Below, piece by piece: positions 1-6,843 of a DNA stretch of 22,999 bases. Position 1 is the stretch's first letter. Every line of letters starts with the position of its first letter. Source of the stretch: Desulfobacteraceae bacterium (lineage in GTDB: Bacteria; Desulfobacterota; Desulfobacteria; Desulfobacterales; JAUWMJ01). Position numbers and translations under genes: made by a program. The notes beneath the pieces were generated by a model. The model was not told the DNA's origin. It ran no database searches and saw only the letters and a list, made by a program, of their open reading frames with translations. The stretch lies in NCBI GenBank assembly GCA_030612225.1, contig JAUWOH010000007.1:1-22999 (forward strand), given 5' to 3'.

Positions 1-43
1 TCAAAAGCTTCTGGAAGATCTGGAGGATGCAGCCGGTCAATAG
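1..43 (+). CDS. C-terminal tail of an unidentified protein (partial)
   Basis: Reading from base 2, an open frame encodes 13 residues, QKLLEDLEDAAGQ, and ends at TAG 41-43. The acidic, helix-like composition resembles a normal protein C-terminus, while the other two forward frames read less like protein. The gene would sit 29 bp upstream of the YbaK-type gene on the same strand, so the two may be co-transcribed. Too little is present to name a family. Confidence 0.45.
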   Translation, partial: QKLLEDLEDAAGQ

Positions 44-72
44 GAGCAGAATAGAATTTACGAGATGCTAAA

Positions 73-582
73 ATGTCAACACGGGCTATACAATATCTTA
101 ATAAAAAAGGCATAAATTTTAAAGTTGTAGAATACGAGCACGATGAGAAAGGAGTTGAATTTGCGGCCAGGGCAATCGGTTTTCCCCTGGAAAGAACTAT
201 CAAGACCTTGGTGGTTGATCTGGGAAATAAAAAATACAGCTTTACTCTTACGCCGGGTGATAACCAACTATCCTTAAAACAGCTTGCAAAAGTATGCGAA
301 GTCAAAAGGGCTGCCATGGTGGATACGGCAAATGCGGAAAGATTGACCGGCTATTTAGTTGGCGGTATCAGCCCCTTCGGTGCGAAACAGAACCTGCGGG
401 TTGTAATTGAAGAAAGTTTGCTGAAATTCGACAATGTGGCTATCAACGCAGGTCAAAGGGGAGTTATGTTGATCATGGCACCGGGAGAGATATCGTTAAG
501 GCGCTTGACTGTGATGCTGCGTGGATCGTCCAACAGTAAAAGTAATTTCAAATATAAGATCAGACCTCGTAATTTACTCTGA
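73..582 (+). CDS. ybaK: YbaK/EbsC-family Cys-tRNA deacylase
   Basis: Predicted trans-editing aminoacyl-tRNA deacylase of 169 residues. In this family it hydrolyses Cys mis-charged on tRNA(Pro), acting in the cytoplasm alongside prolyl-tRNA synthetase. Seen here: one YbaK fold with the conserved Lys in RTIKTLV (K44, equivalent to the essential Lys of bacterial YbaK), the GISPFG loop at 98-103 and the INAGQRG strand-turn at 124-130. The length matches the family, although the last roughly 20 residues are basic, low-complexity and not typical. ATG 73 is chosen because an in-frame stop (TAG 52-54) lies just upstream with no other start between. Its ribosome site is weak (GAG at 62-64). It may instead be a YbaK relative with another editing specificity. 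Confidence 0.85.
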   Translation: MSTRAIQYLNKKGINFKVVEYEHDEKGVEFAARAIGFPLERTIKTLVVDLGNKKYSFTLTPGDNQLSLKQLAKVCEVKRAAMVDTANAERLTGYLVGGISPFGAKQNLRVVIEESLLKFDNVAINAGQRGVMLIMAPGEISLRRLTVMLRGSSNSKSNFKYKIRPRNLL

Positions 583-597
583 AAATAGCTCAGTTTT

Positions 598-687
598 TTG
601 GACACTATATGGGGTTCAGGTTTCAGGTGTCAGGAGTGAAAACACAAGGGCGGACCTGAAACCTGACCACTGGATGCCTGTGTCCAA
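598..687. repeat. Inverted-repeat element with 7-mer tandem arms
   Basis: The ends TTGGACAC (598-605) and GTGTCCAA (680-687) are perfect inverted repeats. Inside them CAGGTTTCAGG (617-627) is the exact inverse of CCTGAAACCTG (655-665). The left arm reads as degenerate tandem 7-mers (GGGTTCA, GGTTTCA, GGTGTCA). The element fills most of the spacer between the deacylase gene and yedF. There is no T-run, so it is not a classical terminator, but the transcript could fold into a long hairpin. Confidence 0.7.
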
Positions 688-775
688 TTTTCATGCAATT
701 TCGCTACATTTAAAGGTTCACAGTCATTTTATCAAGCTGAATGACGAAGTCTGAAGATACAAAAGAGGAGAAGAA

Positions 776-1372
776 ATGAAACAGATAGACGCAAGGGGGC
801 TGGCATGTCCGGCTCCTGTATTGCAGACAAAGAATGCAATAGAAGATGAAAACTTAAATAGCATTAAAGTCCTTGTAGATAACGAAGCGGCAAGGCAGAA
901 CGTAAGCCGATTTCTTAAATCCCAGGGTTTTAAAGTTTCAGAGCAGGAGAGGGAAGGGGATTTTCATGTCACAGGCGGGCGTGAAGGCGGAGTTGAGCCT
1001 GAAGGCGTAATGGTTGAAAAACAGGATACTGAGCAAAAGAAAATCATGATCATGGTTGCAAATAATTGCATGGGCCATGGGGATGATGAACTCGGCTCAA
1101 AGCTTATGGTGAGCTTTTTAAAAACCATAAAGGAAATGGGTGATGAATTGTGGCGTCTTGTCTTTGTGAACAACGGTGTTAAACTTGCCATTAAAGATTC
1201 CGAGGTGCTGCCGATTCTGAAAGAGTATGAAAAAGATGGGCTATACATCCTGGTATGCGGGACTTGCCTGACACATTTTAATTTGCTTGACAAAAAACAA
1301 GTGGGAGAGACAACCAATATGCTGGATATTGTTACGGCCATGCAGCTGGCGGATAAGGTTATCAACATATGA
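776..1372 (+). CDS. yedF: Selenium-metabolism protein YedF (TusA + DsrE domains)
   Basis: 198-residue two-domain protein of the YedF family, which co-occurs with selD and selenium use. Its exact reaction is not established; handling of sulfane-type sulfur or selenium is the usual proposal. Residues 1-67 form a TusA/SirA-like domain with the signature RGLACPAP, candidate reactive Cys11. A linker at about 70-86 leads to a DsrE-like domain (88-198) with Cys98 and the pair Cys161 and Cys164 in CGTCLTHF. ATG 776 is preceded by GAGGAG (765-770), a good ribosome site. selD follows 250 bp downstream on the same strand, which supports a selenium-related role. A repeat element begins inside its stop codon. 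Confidence 0.93.
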   Translation: MKQIDARGLACPAPVLQTKNAIEDENLNSIKVLVDNEAARQNVSRFLKSQGFKVSEQEREGDFHVTGGREGGVEPEGVMVEKQDTEQKKIMIMVANNCMGHGDDELGSKLMVSFLKTIKEMGDELWRLVFVNNGVKLAIKDSEVLPILKEYEKDGLYILVCGTCLTHFNLLDKKQVGETTNMLDIVTAMQLADKVINI

Positions 1373-1583
1373 CGGTTTTGCAAAAAGTCCAATTTTGGCG
1401 TTGTGATTCTTCTTTCGTCACTCCGGTGAAAACCGGAGTCCATAGTAGTTGCAACTAACTGAAAATACGGGATAGTGCAAAATGCTTCACTACGTGCTCG
1501 GCTTTCGCCTGTCTGCGTGCGACGCCCAGGTGGGCCGGAATGACAAAGAGATATATTTTATGACTTTTTACGAATGCATCAAG
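1371..1583. repeat. Composite inverted-repeat element between yedF and selD
   Basis: The spacer carries outer arms sharing AAAAAGTC (1382-1389) and GACTTTTT (1562-1569) in inverse orientation. It also has an internal perfect 8-bp stem, ACTCCGGT-GAAA-ACCGGAGT (1420-1439), and a partial inverse of that region at about 1534-1544 (GCCGGAATGA). The right end, GACTTTTTACGA followed by CATCAA, recurs at 13014-13034. The left end overlaps the yedF stop codon. No ORF is credible on either strand. This looks like a dispersed palindromic repeat rather than a terminator, because no T-run follows the stem. Confidence 0.6.
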
Positions 1584-1622
1584 TTTTCAAAGCGCTACAT
1601 TATTACATTAAGGAGATAGACA

Positions 1623-2672
1623 ATGATAGATAAAAAAGTACTTCGCCTCACGGAAACAGTTTCAGGTTCAGGGTGAGCCTCAAAATTGTCTCCAGGGGAC
1701 CTGGACAGGGCGCTTTGCGGGATGGAATTTCCGACTGATCCGAACCTGATTGTGGGGCTGGATAAAGCAGATGATGCAGGTGTTTATAAGGTCACGGATG
1801 ACATTGCTATCATTCAGACTGTGGATTTTTTTACCCCGATTGTAGATGATCCATATTGGTTCGGACAAATTGCGGCGGCAAACGCATTAAGTGACGTATA
1901 TGCCATGGGTGGTGTGCCAAAAACCGCCATGAATCTCGTGGCCTTTCCAATCAAAGAAATGGACATTTCAGTTCTTCGCAAGATTATTCAGGGAGGGCTG
2001 GATAAGATGAAAGAAGCGGGTGTGGTTCTGGTGGGCGGCCACAGTGTAGAAGATAAGGAATTGAAATACGGTTTGTCAATAACCGGATTCATTCACCCGG
2101 ATCGCGTTCTTACAAAAAAAGATCTTAAAGTTGGAGATTGTCTTATTTTGACCAAGCCGCTGGGAACAGGCATTATCAACACAGCTATCAAAGGAGGGCT
2201 TGCTTCCAAAGAAATCATTAAGTTTGTTACCGGACTCATGGCAACCCTTAACAGAGATGCGGCAGAGATAATGAACGATTATCCTGTACATGCGTGTACG
2301 GATATTACAGGTTTCGGTTTGCTTGGCCATTTAGCAGAGATGGTGGTCGATTCCAATTATGGGATCGAAATCTGGTCCGAAAAGATACCTGTTATACCCA
2401 AGGCTTTGGAATATGCAGGTATGGGTTTAGTACCGGCAGGAGCGTACAAGAACCGTGAATTTCGAGAGTCAATGGTCGATTTTGCCCCTTCTGTGGATCG
2501 CCTGATTCAAGACATTTTCTTTGATCCCCAGACATCCGGAGGGCTTTTGATCTGTGTGAATAGAGAAAGTGCAGATGATCTGGTGAAAAGTTTAAAGAAA
2601 AAGGGAATAAATGATGCGGCTGTTATCGGAGAGGTGTTGTCCAAGCCGACAGGTAGAATTGTTGTATGTTAG
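1623..2672 (+). CDS. selD: Selenide, water dikinase SelD, selenocysteine-containing (in-frame TGA at 1674-1676)
   Basis: SelD makes selenophosphate from selenide and ATP, the selenium donor for Sec-tRNA. The frame opens at ATG 1623, seven nt after AAGGAG (1610-1615), and reads MIDKKVLRLTETVSGSG, then TGA, then ASKLSPGDLD. The TGA (codon 18) sits where E. coli SelD has catalytic Cys17, and Lys21 matches E. coli Lys20, so TGA is best read as selenocysteine. The product is then 349 residues, normal for SelD. Downstream are the nucleotide-binding features DKADDAGVY, the segment AAANALSDVYAMGG and GGHSVEDKELKYGL. A start after the TGA would remove the catalytic residue and has no ribosome site. 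A SECIS-like hairpin follows the TGA. A true nonsense mutation is less likely because the frame is intact on both sides. Confidence 0.93.
1686..1708 (+). promoter_or_regulatory. Putative bacterial SECIS hairpin for selD
   Basis: Nine nt after the UGA begins a hairpin. Its main stem pairs TCCAGG (1691-1696) with CCTGGA (1700-1705) around a GGA loop, with three more pairs below a 2-nt bulge (1686-1688 with 1706-1708). A G opens the apical loop about 21 nt past the UGA, in the range expected for SelB-recognised bacterial SECIS elements. The hairpin lies within coding sequence, as is normal in bacteria. Confidence 0.7.
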
Positions 2673-2724
2673 CGCCTGATTATTATATAGCAGACTATAG
2701 CTGATCGCCCTGAGCACGCACGTG

Positions 2725-2784
2725 AACGCTTACAGGACGAAGATTGTGCGACCTTTTTGTTCCGAATGGGCGTGGAACGGGTAC
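2725..2784 (+). repeat. Dispersed repeat A, copy 1
   Basis: This 60-bp stretch matches 19256-19314 in the same orientation. Both contain AACGCTTACA, GATTGTGC, CCTTTTTGTTCC and GGGCGTG in order with the same spacing, and end in GGTAC. Here it lies in the spacer between the convergent selD and TPR genes; the other copy lies upstream of lolD. No reading frame is conserved, so this is probably a non-coding dispersed repeat. Confidence 0.65.
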
Positions 2785-2785
2785 C

Positions 2786-2832
2786 AAAAAGGATTATTTC
2801 CGATTAACAACACGCAACTCGCAACATGCAAC
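2786..2832 (+). repeat. Dispersed repeat B, copy 1
   Basis: AAAAAGGA, then TATTTCCGATTAACAACACG and CAA, is shared with 8472-8520, followed in both by further CGCAACAT-type motifs. The long exact core makes chance unlikely. It follows repeat A directly here, but at 8472 it occurs without repeat A. Confidence 0.65.
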
Positions 2833-2841
2833 CCTAAAGTA

Positions 2842-3699
2842 CTACCTGCAGATACCTTTTTTCTTGGCCCAGTTTATTCCATCGCAATCGCCAAGGGTGC
2901 AGGCTTTTTGAAAATCTCTGCATGCACGAGATTTGTTTTTTAATTTATAAAAAACAAGCCCGCGATTAATGTAGGCCAATTTATAATTCGGGTCGAGACG
3001 GATGCACTGGTTATAATCCTTTAGCGCTTGTTGATATTTCTTTTGCTCATAATAGATGTTTCCACGATTATTATAAGCTTTGACATGAGCCGGGTCCAGG
3101 CTGATAGCCTTGTTGTAGTCATTTAATGCCTTTGGATACTGTTTTAAATCCCGGTAAGCATTACCACGGTTGCTGTAAACATTAGCAAATTTAGGATCTT
3201 TGGCGACAGCTTTATTTAGATATATTAATGCCTGTCTGGGGTTTGTATATTTGCCGTTTTTCCATAAAGCGACTGCATTATTATGCGGGTCAAGATTTTT
3301 TTGAGCAGCTTTTACACCGGCACCTTTTGTCCGTGGCCTAACAATCTTAGGTTTCCTCCAGGGTTTAATTGTTTTGCCTTTCTGAAATGATCCTACATCA
3401 AAACCCTTTCCCTGAACAGTTGCAACCATCTTCATTATTTCTGTTGTTCCGACCAGTGGTATCCCGACCATGAAAATAATCAAAATGATACTCCAGACCG
3501 CCATAAGTTTAGTCATCTGAAGTTCCTTGTGTTTTAGCCATCCCCAGATGAATGTATAAAGGCCGCATAAAAATCCCAGGATACCCTTTAGCGCTCCTTC
3601 TGTTTTAAATAGCTTTATCAGGACTATGAAAAATATAACAATTGAAGTAATTTGAAGAATTGCAAACACTAAAGCGTTTATCATAAAGGTAGTAGTCAT
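2842..3699 (-). CDS. Membrane-anchored TPR protein
   Basis: 285-residue protein of unknown specific role. Three hydrophobic segments (about 6-29, 36-54, 63-84) form an N-terminal membrane region. A basic Pro/Lys linker (about 105-130) leads to four tetratricopeptide repeats (about 137-170, 171-204, 205-238, 239-272) with clear YxNRGNxY and ALxDYNxAIxLDP motifs, followed by a short Cys-containing tail (C260, C267, C272, C284). TPR arrays bind partner proteins, so a scaffold is a reasonable inference, but no partner can be named. I place the start at ATG 3699 because AAAGGGGAT precedes it; a TTG ten codons further upstream has no such site. A DUF2752 gene lies just upstream on the same strand. 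Confidence 0.85.
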   Translation of the reverse strand: MTTTFMINALVFAILQITSIVIFFIVLIKLFKTEGALKGILGFLCGLYTFIWGWLKHKELQMTKLMAVWSIILIIFMVGIPLVGTTEIMKMVATVQGKGFDVGSFQKGKTIKPWRKPKIVRPRTKGAGVKAAQKNLDPHNNAVALWKNGKYTNPRQALIYLNKAVAKDPKFANVYSNRGNAYRDLKQYPKALNDYNKAISLDPAHVKAYNNRGNIYYEQKKYQQALKDYNQCIRLDPNYKLAYINRGLVFYKLKNKSRACRDFQKACTLGDCDGINWAKKKGICR

Positions 3700-3825
3700 G
3701 GTTATCCCCTTTAGAATTGAAAATAACAAAAGATTTTTAGTTTAGAGTGAACCTAACCAGTACAAGCCTGGAAAAAAAATATCTTATTTTCTGCCATTAA
3801 AAGCAACAAATTTATAAATAAGGTA

Positions 3826-4314
3826 TTACACCAATAGACGAACAATCCAGTAAATAATAATTCCAAATAAAATATATGCTGCAAATGGTGTATGCTTTTC
3901 AATTACAGCAATTTGAAACACGGCTTTACGGTGAAGGTTTTCCGGAAATATACTTACGATTCCCATTAGTAGGAATGCGAACAGGAAAACCGGTGCGAAG
4001 GCATGGGTGTGAATAGCGCTTTGCCAATCTCCCTTAATCAATAAAGCCACCGCAGTGCTTAATCCACAGCCAGGGCACGGTATTCCAAGTGTTGAATGAA
4101 TCGGGCATTGCCATCCTCGTAACCCGGCAGAAATCAATACTGTCTGAAGTGTTGCAGCACATAATAGAATTAGAGCAATCCTGCGGTTTTGGAGCATGGG
4201 AGCAAAAAAAGGCTTATAATCCCGCCATGGCAGGATCAACTTCCCTGTCTGCGTGCGAACACAGCCAAGCAGGCTTGGTCTTGGAATAAGTTGGATATTT
4301 TGAAACAACCTCAT
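3826..4314 (-). CDS. DUF2752 membrane protein
   Basis: Small membrane protein of unknown function, recognised by the DUF2752 signature: Cys70, then PCPGCGLSTA (Cys80, Cys83 from this start) followed by KGDWQSAIHTH. Hydrophobic helices lie on both sides (about 46-64, 107-125, 142-160). The paired cysteines suggest metal or thiol chemistry, which is unproven. The start is uncertain. ATG 4314 gives 162 residues, a TTG at 4377 gives 183, and ATG 4197 gives 123, closest to the usual family size; none has a convincing ribosome site. The stretch coding the first 40 residues shares a 15-nt exact match with the repeat at 1508-1522, which favours the shorter form. It lies between the PilZ and TPR genes, all on the same strand. 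Confidence 0.7.
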   Translation of the reverse strand: MRLFQNIQLIPRPSLLGCVRTQTGKLILPWRDYKPFFAPMLQNRRIALILLCAATLQTVLISAGLRGWQCPIHSTLGIPCPGCGLSTAVALLIKGDWQSAIHTHAFAPVFLFAFLLMGIVSIFPENLHRKAVFQIAVIEKHTPFAAYILFGIIIYWIVRLLV

Positions 4315-4395
4315 TTTAGTAACACTTAGAAGCTTGAAGGTCAAGGCAAAGATTTTCAGCAAGAAAGAAAAAAGCAAATATATTCATTGTGTTTG

Positions 4396-4941
4396 CTAAT
4401 TTTCAACAAAAGATTTTATAATTTTTTCATAATTCTTAGTTAATTTTTTAAATTTAACACCAATTCCATTTTGGCCAATCCATGCGACTATACATGTTAA
4501 GGCGAGAGGCTTCGGGTGGTTGGGGAGCGAAAAGGTAACTTTAATTTTTTCTCCGACAGGAAGTAATTCACCAGTTTCTATAAAGACTCCAACAAGGCTT
4601 ATATCAAGAATATGACCTTTGAAAGAACTGTTTTGGAAAGAAAAGTCAACACTGGTCAGACATGCTTTACGGGTATGTCCACGCATTAGGACCCCATTTT
4701 CATCTAAACTGACAGTTCTGACAGGCATTTCATCTGCAGGTAATTTTTCCAGCTCTTCCAGTAAGATATGTTGTTGATAATCCGACATATCTATTATTAA
4801 CTTAAACAAATGATTTGTAATGTTATTTTTAAGTAATTGTTTTAAGAGGATTAGTTGTCGGTCTTCGGACAGAGCATTAACTATCCTGAACAAACGTGAG
4901 ATTAGACTGTTTTCATCCAATTGCTCATCTGAAGCAATCAT
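4396..4941 (-). CDS. PilZ-domain protein (probable c-di-GMP receptor)
   Basis: 181-residue cytoplasmic protein. Residues 1-75 are helical with no known motif. Residues about 85-175 form a PilZ domain with the RxxxR element as RGHTR (87-91) and the D/NxSxxG element as DISLVG (113-118), so both c-di-GMP contact motifs are intact. PilZ proteins couple cyclic-di-GMP level to motility, adhesion or exopolysaccharide; which output applies here is not visible. ATG 4941 follows AAGGAG with a 7-nt gap. The gene reads towards the DUF2752 gene 80 bp downstream, and they may share a transcript. pilC and a PilS-like kinase lie about 8 kb away, which may be coincidence. Confidence 0.88.
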   Translation of the reverse strand: MIASDEQLDENSLISRLFRIVNALSEDRQLILLKQLLKNNITNHLFKLIIDMSDYQQHILLEELEKLPADEMPVRTVSLDENGVLMRGHTRKACLTSVDFSFQNSSFKGHILDISLVGVFIETGELLPVGEKIKVTFSLPNHPKPLALTCIVAWIGQNGIGVKFKKLTKNYEKIIKSFVEN

Positions 4942-5040
4942 TTAGCAACTCCTTGTTTTACCCGTATACATTCTACATGTGTTTCGGAATCGAAACCTTG
5001 AATCAGAAACCCTTGCGCTGTTGACTTGAATAGTTACGAT

Positions 5041-6162
5041 TTACTTAAGAAGAATGACTACTCTGCTACCCTCTATGTTAATCACCGAAAGCTTTTTTCC
5101 CTGAAAAGACTTTCCGTCAACAGCATCGCTAAAAGAATCCGCATTTCCTTTATATAAAACGGTAAGCTTGAGCCGTCCCTTTCCAAAGCTGCGCTTAATG
5201 ACGGAGACAACATTAGAAATATTTTCGATAATCTGCCTGATAGCCTTTTGTGTTTTAAAATTTTCAACCTGCTTTATAGTGACATCAAGTGGTATACCAT
5301 TATTTATAGCATTCTGAAAGGCGGAGATAATAACTTCAAAGAACTCCTCGTCCATCAGTTTTTTTCCAGCTTTTTCTGCGGCAAGGTCACGGGCTGTTTT
5401 TTCTGAAATATGGGCGGCAGCACTATGTGTTGATTTTGATGCAATGATTTTTCCATTAGAGCAATTTACAGCTTTGGCTGTGATGCCGGCCTGGCCTGAC
5501 ACCAGGCCTGATTCCTTTAAAAGGGCGTTACTCCCTAGGCTTTTGGTAACCTTTCCAACCAGTATAAACTCCGCTCCATTTGATGCACCTATTTTAGCTG
5601 CAGCGGCTGGATCACCTTCTGCTGCACGCCTGATCAGTTGATCATTTTTTTTCATCAGTGCTGCAACAGTCGCTGGATCAACCAGGTCGAACCCTTTTTG
5701 AGTCAAATAGTTGATAATCGCACTTTCTGCATTTTTACCGTTTTTTTCCTTTATAATGACCATAATGCGAGGTTTGTCCATCGATTCCAGGAGGATTTTC
5801 AATGCTGCAAGATCAGCCTTAATGCTTGCAAGGGAAACCACGGCCTGTATTTTTATATAGAATGAATTGTCTGCTTTTTTCTCCTGATGTAAAATGTCAT
5901 ATTTTTTTACTGAGCCCACGGTCCTGGTAAGGATGACATCTTTCATTAACTCAAAATTTTTTATTTCAGTCTGGGAATAAAGAATTGTGCCGATACCGAT
6001 TTCAACAGCTTCTCGCTTTGCTTTAAGGAGCGCATCCTTTTTAGATATACCAAAACCATCTGATTCAACAATAATATCCCCATCGGGTGTTCCTGCACAA
6101 AGAGGCATGGAAAACAGGCCTATAAGAAGCACCGGTAAAAATACCGCAACTTTAAATTTCAT
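5041..6162 (-). CDS. Secreted/periplasmic protein with FlgT-N/LPP20-like and TolB/CsgG-like domains
   Basis: 373 residues. A signal peptide covers about 1-23 (hydrophobic run, then LCA before GTPDG; the residue before the Cys does not fit a lipobox). Residues 28-112 have the layout of the FlgT N-terminal/LPP20-type domain: VESDGFG, then KKDALLKAKREAVE. Residues 130-272 resemble the alpha/beta fold of TolB-N, CsgG and related envelope proteins: IMVII, a helix pair, KGFDLVDP, then NGAEFILVGKVTKS. Residues 290-373 form a small C-terminal domain that I do not recognise. A role in assembling an outer-membrane or flagellar structure is inference from fold only. ATG 6162 has a strong AGGAAGGAA site. 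The N-terminus of BamA in this window carries a similar domain. Confidence 0.7.
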   Translation of the reverse strand: MKFKVAVFLPVLLIGLFSMPLCAGTPDGDIIVESDGFGISKKDALLKAKREAVEIGIGTILYSQTEIKNFELMKDVILTRTVGSVKKYDILHQEKKADNSFYIKIQAVVSLASIKADLAALKILLESMDKPRIMVIIKEKNGKNAESAIINYLTQKGFDLVDPATVAALMKKNDQLIRRAAEGDPAAAAKIGASNGAEFILVGKVTKSLGSNALLKESGLVSGQAGITAKAVNCSNGKIIASKSTHSAAAHISEKTARDLAAEKAGKKLMDEEFFEVIISAFQNAINNGIPLDVTIKQVENFKTQKAIRQIIENISNVVSVIKRSFGKGRLKLTVLYKGNADSFSDAVDGKSFQGKKLSVINIEGSRVVILLK

Positions 6163-6195
6163 TATTTCCTTCCTGTCACTTATTTTTGAGCGAAT

Positions 6196-6359
6196 CTAAG
6201 GGTTCGCGCAGAAATAAATTCACATTTTTAGGCGTTGAGGCGCTCGGCTGGCAAGGCACGAAAGCTAAGGAATATCAAGATATTCCGTGCTTTCGTAACG
6301 CAGCCAGGCGAGATGGATCGACAGATAAAAAGTGAAGTTATTTTTGCGGGAGCCCTAAG
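6196..6359. repeat. 164-bp near-palindromic element
   Basis: The arms 6196-6234 and 6321-6359 are imperfect inverted repeats: CTAAGGGTTCGCG against the inverse of GCGGGAGCCCTAAG, then AAATAAATTCAC against GTGAAGTTATTT. The centre is very strong: ACGAAAGC (6258-6265) with GCTTTCGT (6289-6296), and GGAATATC (6269-6276), AA, GATATTCC (6279-6286). It fills the gap between tRNA-Val and the secreted-protein gene. It could act as a transcript end or a mobile palindromic unit; no T-run is present. Confidence 0.8.
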
Positions 6360-6381
6360 TTCACGGATTTGAAAAATTATC

Positions 6382-6456
6382 TGGTGGGCGGTACTGGGTT
6401 TGAACCAGTGACTTCCACCGTGTGAAGGTGGCACTCTCCCGCTGAGTTAACCGCCC
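6382..6456 (-). tRNA. tRNA-Val (anticodon CAC), CCA encoded
   Basis: On the minus strand the sequence folds as a full cloverleaf: acceptor GGGCGGT with ACCGCCC, D-arm ACTCAGCGGGAGAGT, anticodon stem CCACC with GGTGG around the loop TTCACAC (anticodon CAC, reading GUG), short variable loop AAGTC, and T-arm ACTGG-TTCAAAC-CCAGT. The discriminator base A is followed by an encoded CCA (plus-strand TGG at 6382-6384). It begins 4 nt after the stop codon of the HU/IHF gene on the same strand, so it is probably processed from that transcript. Confidence 0.97.
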
Positions 6457-6460
6457 GCTA

Positions 6461-6739
6461 TTATACTTGATCTGCCCGATGTTTTAATTCTTTGCCGACC
6501 TTGAAAAATGGAAGTTTTTTTGAAGGAACATCGATTTTTACACCGGTTTTCGGATTTCGGCCAGCATATGGTTTATATTCATTAACTGTGAAACTGCCAA
6601 AACCCCTGATTTCAACACGTTCATTGTTTGCAAGGGTCTGAGTTATAGCACCAAAAAATTCATTAACAATTTTTTCAGATTCAATTTTTGTAAGTGTAGC
6701 TTCCTTCTTTATCGCATTAATTAAATCAGATCTGTTCAT
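6461..6739 (-). CDS. HU/IHF-family DNA-bending protein
   Basis: 92-residue nucleoid protein of the bacterial histone-like family; it binds DNA as a dimer and bends it. Helical N-terminus NRSDLINAIKKEATL, then the conserved core VEIRGFGSF (42-50) and the DNA-binding arm GRNPKTG (60-66) with the intercalating Pro63, and a C-terminal helix FFKVGKELKHRAD. The RGFGSF..Y..YAGRNPKTG..I pattern is nearer IHF-beta than E. coli HU, but subunit assignment from one gene is unsafe. ATG 6739 follows AAGGAG by 6 nt. tRNA-Val starts 4 nt after its stop. Confidence 0.93.
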   Translation of the reverse strand: MNRSDLINAIKKEATLTKIESEKIVNEFFGAITQTLANNERVEIRGFGSFTVNEYKPYAGRNPKTGVKIDVPSKKLPFFKVGKELKHRADQV

Positions 6740-6843
6740 AAAGACTCCTTAATTACGGGCTCACGTGAAAATAACTCTATAAGACCCCAAGTAAAAACTT
6801 TTTAAATCGTTCCCTTTGACTATCATTTATATAATTGCTCTAC

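Noticed and set aside
1420..1439. Perfect 8-bp stem with GAAA loop as a yedF terminator
   Set aside because: No T-run follows on either strand, and it is part of a larger repeat element.
964..1443. Minus-strand ORF of 159 codons over yedF
   Set aside because: It is a shadow of yedF in another frame, has a Ser/Phe-rich unlikely composition and no recognisable family.
1686..2672. SelD starting after the TGA, as a shorter 328-residue protein
   Set aside because: It would lack the catalytic residue and conserved N-terminus and has no ribosome site, whereas ATG 1623 has an excellent one and the frame is continuous apart from the TGA.
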